This document shows positions 13,946 to 19,309 of a DNA stretch of 19,309 nt, piece after piece. This DNA is from an uncultured Ruminococcus sp. (GTDB lineage: Bacteria; Bacillota; Clostridia; Oscillospirales; Acutalibacteraceae). The stretch's first letter is position 1; each line of letters begins with the position of its first letter. A model generated the notes under the pieces. The model had not been told where the DNA came from, ran no database searches, and worked only from the letters and a program-made list of their open reading frames with translations. Position numbers and translations under genes: made by a program. The stretch is from NCBI GenBank assembly GCA_902803035.1, contig CADCON010000127.1:1-19309 (forward strand), given 5' to 3'.

Positions 13946-15868
13946 TTATTCAGCGGTTTCCTGAGATAATTCCGGGACAATGGCGGCCTTCTCCCCGGCG
14001 GGCAACGCCGGATGAATGGTCATCACGACCGTGAGGGGGAAGAAGAGAAACAGCGGCATAAAATACCGCATGAGTACGATCGGGATAAAGAAGCAGAAGA
14101 AGAGGTAGACCATCATGGCGCCCAAAGGAAGCAGCAGACGTTTTCTGCGCCTGTAGATCGCGTAGAAAACGCAATGGAGCAGCAGCCAGTACTGAAATCC
14201 TATCGAAAACAGCATGGACAGCAGCGGGATTTTTTCAAAGTTCACCGACCGGGACAACTGCCAGTAGAATGCTTCGCCACGGGGCCAGAGAGAGATTCTA
14301 TGACCGGGATTGGATACGCCGGTTGAAAAGTAGCATTTTTCCGTTTCATACAGTTCGGCCCGGACGTATCCGTCAATCAGGCTGTCGGGATACCACATAT
14401 ACCTGGTCTGTGCCACAAAAGCGTTCAGATACGAGCCGGGGCATTTTACCCCCATTCTCAGCCACAGTCTGACAAATCTCACGCCGTTGCCGGCTCCTTT
14501 GATGTTCCGGAGAAGATTTTTGGAATAATCGGCGCATTCGGCGCAGTACCTGAAATGCTCCATATTAATGTGATATTCAAAATCCGCCCTGTCCTGTTCC
14601 GTCCATTTTTCCGGCTCATCAATATATGCCCTCACGAGCGTCTGTGACACAAGCGACATGGATGCCCGGAGGTTGGTGCCGGTAATGGGCTGGCATATGG
14701 CATTCAGGGCGAGCGACAGGAAAACAAAGACAAAAATATTGGACACAACGAACGCGCGGATTCCCTTTGAATGCCGGCGGCGGGTCTTTATCAGCACCAC
14801 CGCGTTCATGATCACAAGGAGCGCGAGCATGATGATTTCACTGTTGTTGTTTCTGGAGAGAATGGTGAGGGAAAGCACGGCTCCCAACAGCAGGGGCTTC
14901 CCGGTTCTGCTGAAGAATTCCCGCGAATCGGAGGCGAGCTGGTAGAAGAGAAATCCAAGGTAGGTCAGCAGTCCGGCAAAGAGCGTATCCCTTCCGATGT
15001 GGGTCACAATAAGGGCGATGACCGGGAAAAACGCGAAATACGCCGCGAGGACAAGAAGAATGCCGGGACGCAGCTTCTTACGATGGAATGTCGCCAGCAT
15101 ATCAGCAAACATCGCGGAGAAAGCGACCATCTGAACCGCGGCGTAAATGGCAATGCCGGCGTTGTAAGAGCCGAAGAGGGCGTGCGCGGCGTTCAGGCAG
15201 CCAATGATCAGCGCGGAATGAAGGCGGGGAAAATCGCTCTTGTAGGTGAGAAACTGCTGATTGAATTCATTCTCCGTGTCATAGCAGAACCCGCCCGGAA
15301 ACAGCGCGAGCCAGCAGGGCAGCCAGCACAGCAGCAGTATCAGCGCGATCAGCCAGCGATGCGTCATGATGTAAAGCAGGCACCTGTTCAGCTTTGACGC
15401 GGGGGAATTCCCGCTGGGGGAAAAGGTCATTTCCTTTTGCTCCAGCTCTGAAAGCCGGAACCACAGGAGCGACACCGCGCAGGCAAATACATGGGTGTAC
15501 AGCAGGATGGCAAACAGCATGGCGGTGCTTACGGGGAAAAATTGCCCGGTGCGCTCCACCGCGCTGCCCATGGCGGTCATGCAGGACAGCAGGAATCCGA
15601 AAAGATGGGTCAGCGCAAGCTCCCGTTTGGCGTGGCCGCGTTCAAGATAATTCCTGAAAAGCAGAAACAGAACCACGGCAAAAGCGACCGACAGGAAGCT
15701 GTTGGAAAAGCCGATGGAATGGTCGGAAAGAAACGTGGGGAGCGGCAGCGTGGCGATCATCGAAAGACATACCGCTATGCCCGCCGACATACCCGGAGAA
15801 CGGTTTTTCAGCCGCCTTTTCAGGTCATTGAAGCCATCTGCCATTCTGCCCGGTAGAATAGACCGCAT
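13946..15868 (-). CDS. Large polytopic membrane protein, DUF6020-like
   Basis: A 640-residue membrane protein with roughly a dozen hydrophobic segments, starting near residue 30. After the fifth or so segment comes an extracellular-type loop, FPGGFCYDTENEFNQQF followed by DFPRLHSALIIG. This resembles the conserved loop of DUF6020 and related GT-C-like proteins of Clostridia (pattern 'PGxxxxDxxxQ...P..H'). A soluble domain lies near residues 400-510, with several cysteines and aromatic residues (YHINMEHFRYCAECADYS). GT-C proteins transfer sugars from lipid carriers; that activity is only an inference here. The start at ATG 15868 is chosen because AAAGGAAG lies about 8 bases upstream; the ATG two codons earlier abuts that site. 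It follows ppk by 48 bases with no terminator between. Confidence 0.72.
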   Translation of the reverse strand: MRSILPGRMADGFNDLKRRLKNRSPGMSAGIAVCLSMIATLPLPTFLSDHSIGFSNSFLSVAFAVVLFLLFRNYLERGHAKRELALTHLFGFLLSCMTAMGSAVERTGQFFPVSTAMLFAILLYTHVFACAVSLLWFRLSELEQKEMTFSPSGNSPASKLNRCLLYIMTHRWLIALILLLCWLPCWLALFPGGFCYDTENEFNQQFLTYKSDFPRLHSALIIGCLNAAHALFGSYNAGIAIYAAVQMVAFSAMFADMLATFHRKKLRPGILLVLAAYFAFFPVIALIVTHIGRDTLFAGLLTYLGFLFYQLASDSREFFSRTGKPLLLGAVLSLTILSRNNNSEIIMLALLVIMNAVVLIKTRRRHSKGIRAFVVSNIFVFVFLSLALNAICQPITGTNLRASMSLVSQTLVRAYIDEPEKWTEQDRADFEYHINMEHFRYCAECADYSKNLLRNIKGAGNGVRFVRLWLRMGVKCPGSYLNAFVAQTRYMWYPDSLIDGYVRAELYETEKCYFSTGVSNPGHRISLWPRGEAFYWQLSRSVNFEKIPLLSMLFSIGFQYWLLLHCVFYAIYRRRKRLLLPLGAMMVYLFFCFFIPIVLMRYFMPLFLFFPLTVVMTIHPALPAGEKAAIVPELSQETAE

Positions 15869-15916
15869 GATCATCTTCCTTTTTTTGTTATGATATTCGG
15901 CAGGCGGACGGGAAAT

Positions 15917-18235
15917 TTACCTGACGCCGCCGTCGTCGTTGTCATCGTCGTCTTCGTCGTCATCGTCGCCGATGTAACCGTATTCGTAGCGGTAATTGTA
16001 CGCGCCGAACGCGCTGCCGTAGACGGGTGCTTCGCCGATTTCGTCCTCGTCGTCGTCTTCGTCGTCCGCTCCCTCGTGGTATTCGTCATAATCGGCGATC
16101 TCTTCGTCCGACATTCCGTCCTCATAGCCTTCTTCCAGTTCGGCGTGATAAACGATTTTGTCCTCGTTGTAGGAGGTGTCCTCTTCCTCATCGTCGTAAT
16201 CGTAATCGATGAGTGACTCCTGCGCGTTCAGCTCTTCGCCGGGAATGCGGTGGTAGGAGCCGTCGCTGCCGAGCCTGCGGGATTTGACGGTGTCGCTCCA
16301 GTACACGTCGATGTCATGCTTGATCTGGGCGAAGACGTCCTCGTCCTCGATGGGGAAGAGAAGCTCGACGCGGTGGTCGAGATTGCGGGTCATCCAGTCG
16401 GCGGAGCTGAGGAAGAGCTTCTGCTCGGTGCCTTCCGCGCCGAAGAGGTACACGCGGCTGTGCTCAAGGAAGCGTCCCACGACCGAGCGCACCTCGATAT
16501 TCTCGCTGAGTCCGGGAATGCCGGGGCGCAGGCAGCAAATGCCGCGCACGAAGAGCCGGATTTTCACGCCGGCCGCCGCCGCCTTGAAAAGCTCCCGCAC
16601 GATGTCGGGATCGGCCAGCGAATTCATTTTGGCAAAAATCGCCGCGGGCTGACCCGCGCGCGCCTTCTTTTTCTCGGTGCGGATCAGGTTGGTGAAGGTG
16701 AGCCGCAGCGCGTGGGGCGCCATGATCAGCTTCTGCATGACGGGGGCGCGGAAGTATCCGGTGATGGAATTGAAGAAGACCGTCGCGTCCTCGCCGAGCT
16801 GGCGGTCGGCGGTGAGAAGCGAATAGTCGGTGTAGATGCGGGCGGTGACGTCGTTGTAATTGCCTGTGCCGAGGTGCAGATAACGCTTGATGCCGTCGGC
16901 TTCGCGGCGGACGATGAGGGTGATCTTGGAATGTGTTTTAAGCCCGGCGACGCCGTAAATGACGTGCGCGCCCATGCGGGAGAGCTGTTCGCCGAATTCG
17001 ATGTTGTTTTCCTCATCGAACCGCGCCTTGACCTCCACCAGCGCGGTGACCTGCTTGCCCTTGTCGGCGGCGCGTTCCAGGGCGGCGACAATGGGGCTGT
17101 TGTTGGATACGCGGTAGAGGGTCTGCTTGATGGCCAGGACGTCGGGATCATCGGCGGCTTCGTCGAGAAGTCTAACCACCGGGTCGAAGCTGTCGTAGGG
17201 GTGGTACATCAGAATGTCCTTGCGGGCGATGATGCTGAAAATGCTCTCATTGCCGCGAAGCTCGCGGCAGATTCTGGGCGTGTAGGGTCTGTCCTTGAGA
17301 TGCTCGAATCCAGGCAGCGAATAGAGCTGCTTGACGAGGAAGGTCAGATTGATAGGGCCGTTGATCTCGTAAATGTCGCGCTTTTCGATTTCCAGCTTTT
17401 TCTGGAGGAATCGCAGCATACGGGGATTGGCACCGCGGGCGATTTCCAGGCGGATGACCGAGCCGCGTTTGCGCGCCTTGAGGGAATTCTTGATTTCGCT
17501 GAGAAGGTCAATGGCCTCCTCCTCGTCAAAGGAAAGGTCGCCGTTGCGGGTAATGCGGTAGGGTACGCAATCGATGACCGAATAACCGGAGAAGAGCTTG
17601 GCGATATTCATCCGGATGATTTCCTCGATGGGAATGAAGATATAGCCGCTCTCGGAGGGCAGCTTGATGAGCCGCTGCAGGTTATCCGGAACCTGCACGG
17701 TGGCAAATACGGGCTTGCTGTCCGCGCCGCAGTCGAGAAGCACGCCGATATTCAGGCTCTTGTTGAGAATCAGCGGGAAGGGATGGCTGCGGTCGACGGC
17801 GAGCGGGGTCAGCACGGGATAAATGGCGTTGTCAAACAGGCTCTTGCAGAAGCGCACCTGGTCGTCCATGAGCGCGTCGGCGTGGACAATGGAAATGCCG
17901 TTGGAGCGCAGTTCGGGAAGAATCGACTTGTGATAGATGGAATATTCCATTTCGCACAGCTCGTGCGTGCGTTCGCTGATGGCGATGAGCTGCTGCTTGG
18001 GGGTCATGCCAGAAGGGTCGACAGCGTCGTATTTTGCGCGGAGCTGGTCGCGTATGGACGCCACACGCACCATGAAAAATTCATCGAGATTCGATGTAAC
18101 GATAGAGAGGAATTTGATCCGCTCAAAGACGGGATTTTCATCCGCCACCGCCTGCATCATGACGCGGTGATTGAATTCCAGCCAGCTCAGTTCGCGGTTG
18201 ATGTAATGTTCAGGCAGGATATTGATGGATGCCAT
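15917..18235 (-). CDS. ppk: Polyphosphate kinase 1 with an acidic C-terminal extension
   Basis: Reversibly polymerises the terminal phosphate of ATP into polyphosphate. The 772-residue protein starts MASINILPEHYINRELSWLE, the typical PPK1 N-terminus (NRELSWLEFN). It contains SNLDEFFMVRVAS (48-60), LTPLAVDRSHPFP (142-154), RFDEENNIEFGEQL (405-418) and RYLHLGTGNYND (451-462). Two phospholipase-D-like histidines match the E. coli catalytic pair: His435 in KTHSKI and His592 in EHSRVYLF. The core ends near residue 665. Beyond it is about a 100-residue tail, rich in Asp, Glu and Tyr (such as DYDYDDEEED and DDDDEDDDDNDD), that PPK1 proteins normally lack. AAAGGAG lies about 10 bases before the ATG. 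It has its own promoter with an inverted repeat just downstream, and leads the unit running to hflX. Confidence 0.95.
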   Translation of the reverse strand: MASINILPEHYINRELSWLEFNHRVMMQAVADENPVFERIKFLSIVTSNLDEFFMVRVASIRDQLRAKYDAVDPSGMTPKQQLIAISERTHELCEMEYSIYHKSILPELRSNGISIVHADALMDDQVRFCKSLFDNAIYPVLTPLAVDRSHPFPLILNKSLNIGVLLDCGADSKPVFATVQVPDNLQRLIKLPSESGYIFIPIEEIIRMNIAKLFSGYSVIDCVPYRITRNGDLSFDEEEAIDLLSEIKNSLKARKRGSVIRLEIARGANPRMLRFLQKKLEIEKRDIYEINGPINLTFLVKQLYSLPGFEHLKDRPYTPRICRELRGNESIFSIIARKDILMYHPYDSFDPVVRLLDEAADDPDVLAIKQTLYRVSNNSPIVAALERAADKGKQVTALVEVKARFDEENNIEFGEQLSRMGAHVIYGVAGLKTHSKITLIVRREADGIKRYLHLGTGNYNDVTARIYTDYSLLTADRQLGEDATVFFNSITGYFRAPVMQKLIMAPHALRLTFTNLIRTEKKKARAGQPAAIFAKMNSLADPDIVRELFKAAAAGVKIRLFVRGICCLRPGIPGLSENIEVRSVVGRFLEHSRVYLFGAEGTEQKLFLSSADWMTRNLDHRVELLFPIEDEDVFAQIKHDIDVYWSDTVKSRRLGSDGSYHRIPGEELNAQESLIDYDYDDEEEDTSYNEDKIVYHAELEEGYEDGMSDEEIADYDEYHEGADDEDDDEDEIGEAPVYGSAFGAYNYRYEYGYIGDDDDEDDDDNDDGGVR

Positions 18236-18271
18236 AAAAAAGCAGCTCCTTTTTGGATGATGGAATGGGGC

Positions 18272-18299
18272 GCAATATGACGGTTATCTGTCATATTGC
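18272..18299 (-). promoter_or_regulatory. Perfect inverted repeat in the ppk leader, candidate operator or mRNA hairpin
   Basis: GCAATATGAC (18272-18281) and GTCATATTGC (18290-18299) are perfect 10-bp inverted repeats around an 8-base centre (GGTTATCT). They begin about 5 bases after the predicted ppk transcription start and end about 35 bases before the ATG. There is no T-tract after it in the ppk direction, so it is not a terminator. The symmetry suits a dimeric repressor site, but an RNA stem-loop is equally possible. Confidence 0.6.
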
Positions 18300-18310
18300 A
18301 TACATATATC

Positions 18311-18339
18311 ATTATATCACCGCGATGAAGCAATTGCAA
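18311..18339 (-). promoter_or_regulatory. Promoter of ppk
   Basis: On the minus strand TTGCAA (complement of 18334-18339), a 17-base spacer, then TATAAT (complement of 18311-18316). Transcription would begin near 18304. Confidence 0.7.
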
Positions 18340-18398
18340 CAGAATTTTGTTAAAGATGTTGTCATTTCCGGCGGATTTGCCGCGCTACGAATGAACGC

Positions 18399-18438
18399 AA
18401 AAAAAACCGGACATTCACTTTTTCAAGCAAATGTCCGG
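18399..18438 (-). terminator. Rho-independent terminator after the GH13 gene
   Basis: CCGGACATT (minus strand, complement of 18430-18438) pairs perfectly with AATGTCCGG (complement of 18407-18415) across a 14-base loop. Eight T follow (complement of 18399-18406). It lies 55 bases after the GH13 stop. Confidence 0.9.
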
Positions 18439-18492
18439 CGTGAGATGAATGCCGCGGATGATGTATCAGCGCCGGCCGAAGAGCCGCGCGAT

Positions 18493-19309
18493 TCATTTGA
18501 ACATGGAGAAATTGTTGGCTCTGAGCACAATACAGCTCATGGGCGGAATGGTGATGACGCCGTTGCAGACCGAGGCTTTGCCCAATACGGTGCGCGCGCC
18601 GCCGAAGCCCTTGGGAACGTCGATGTGGTGGGTGTTGAAGTCCGAACGGTTGACCGCCACGAAGATCGAATCCTTCTTTCCCCTGCGGACAAAGGACATG
18701 ACCGCGTCGCGGCACTTGACCACTTCAAATTCTCCGTCAGTCAGACAGTCAACGTCCCTGCGCAGCTCGCCGAGTTTTTTGTACCAGCAGATCAGTCCAG
18801 TGTCTTCCTTGCCCCATGGATAGGTACGGCGGTTGAAGGGATCCTTGTAGCCTTCCACGCCCGCTTCATCGCCGTAATAGATGCAGGGCACACCCGGAAG
18901 GGTGTATTGCAGCACGGTGGCGAGCTTCATCTTGACAATGCCGCGTCTGCGCTGCTCAGGCGACATCACAGCCTGCGACTGCCATTCTCGCCCGCGGTTA
19001 TGGGCGGGTTCGCCGGCGAGAATGGTGATGGCGCGCTCGGTGTCGTGGGTGCCGAGGGAATTCATCAGCAGGCGGGTGACCTGCGGTGGGTAATTCTCGA
19101 TGATGTTGTTGACGACCTCGATGGCTTCGTCGCCCGACCAGCCGGTGAGGAAGCCGAGAATGACGTCCTTGAAGGGGTAATTCATGACCGAATCGAGCTG
19201 CTTGCCGAGAAGGTAACGCCTGCGCTGGCCATAGGCGATCTTATTGCTGGCGGCCTCCCAAACCTCGCCGATGATGACCGCGTCGGGGTCCACCTTTTTG
19301 GCGGCGAAA
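18493..19309 (-). CDS. GH13 alpha-amylase family enzyme, cyclomaltodextrinase/neopullulanase type (5' end outside window)
   Basis: The C-terminal 272 codons of a glycoside hydrolase; the frame is open to the right edge, so the true start is outside the window. It contains the later GH13 catalytic regions: VIIGEVWE with the acid/base Glu, and NSLGTHDTER with the transition-state Asp. The substrate-site segment DSVMNYPFKDVILGFL, together with PGVPCIYYGDEAGVEGYKDPFNRR, is typical of the GH13_20 cyclomaltodextrinase/neopullulanase/maltogenic amylase group. A C-terminal beta domain of about 80 residues ends in NNFSMFK. The nucleophile region and any N-terminal domain are not visible. With the pullulanase at 6314 it suggests active maltodextrin or glycogen breakdown. 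Its terminator lies just before the ppk promoter, so the two genes are transcribed separately. Confidence 0.9.
   Translation of the reverse strand, partial: FAAKKVDPDAVIIGEVWEAASNKIAYGQRRRYLLGKQLDSVMNYPFKDVILGFLTGWSGDEAIEVVNNIIENYPPQVTRLLMNSLGTHDTERAITILAGEPAHNRGREWQSQAVMSPEQRRRGIVKMKLATVLQYTLPGVPCIYYGDEAGVEGYKDPFNRRTYPWGKEDTGLICWYKKLGELRRDVDCLTDGEFEVVKCRDAVMSFVRRGKKDSIFVAVNRSDFNTHHIDVPKGFGGARTVLGKASVCNGVITIPPMSCIVLRANNFSMFK

Noticed and set aside
15900..16200. Triplet-rich GTCGTC/GTCATC tract on the plus strand as a possible microsatellite or structural DNA element
   Set aside because: It is explained by Asp/Glu codons of the PPK acidic tail on the minus strand. The codons are mixed, not a pure repeat.
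16250..18280. Long plus-strand open frame opposite ppk (also 6446-8314 minus opposite the pullulanase, 12398-13711 plus opposite hflX)
   Set aside because: The opposite strands encode proteins with complete catalytic motifs. These frames have no family features and arise from codon bias on the coding strand.

Overview
The window looks like chromosomal DNA of a Gram-positive member of the Clostridia. This is an inference. It rests on AGGAGG-type ribosome binding sites, sigma-A promoters with 17-base spacers, a PdaA-type cortex deacetylase, a DUF4250 protein, a DUF6020-like membrane protein and BspA-type leucine-rich repeats. I saw no rRNA, tRNA, CRISPR array, transposase, integrase or phage gene. 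Both ends cut through a gene.

Layout. (1) 1-2603, minus strand: rimO and pgsA form a two-gene operon. It is followed by the 5' end of a very acidic protein with a 63-bp tandem repeat that runs off the left edge. (2) 2738-6088: an accessory-looking block. A BspA-type LRR lipoprotein (minus) is divergent from the N-terminal half of an ADP-ribosylglycohydrolase (plus). That gene is convergent with a TIR - membrane helix - LRR protein (minus). (3) 6250-8330, plus: a type I pullulanase with its own promoter and terminator. (4) 8358-11307, plus: an unrecognised 270-residue protein and a DUF4173-like polytopic membrane protein with a Pro/Gln-rich N-terminus, behind two tandem promoters. (5) 11332-18339, minus: ppk1, a large DUF6020-like membrane protein, a DUF4250 protein and hflX, read in that order and probably as one transcript. 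pdaA follows after a terminator. (6) 18399-19309, minus: the 3' part of a GH13 cyclomaltodextrinase/neopullulanase-type enzyme.

How it fits together. Most of the window is housekeeping: lipid synthesis, ribosome modification, ribosome rescue, alpha-glucan breakdown and polyphosphate synthesis. The part most worth study is 2829-6088. There a predicted cytosolic TIR domain is joined through one membrane helix to an external LRR domain, which is the mirror image of a Toll-like receptor. It sits beside a second, lipid-anchored LRR protein and a truncated ADP-ribose-processing enzyme. Whether these form a system is a hypothesis. Other unusual points are the roughly 100-residue acidic tail on PPK1, a perfect 10-bp inverted repeat just after the predicted ppk transcription start, the acidic 21-residue repeat protein, and a terminator-like hairpin immediately in front of pdaA.
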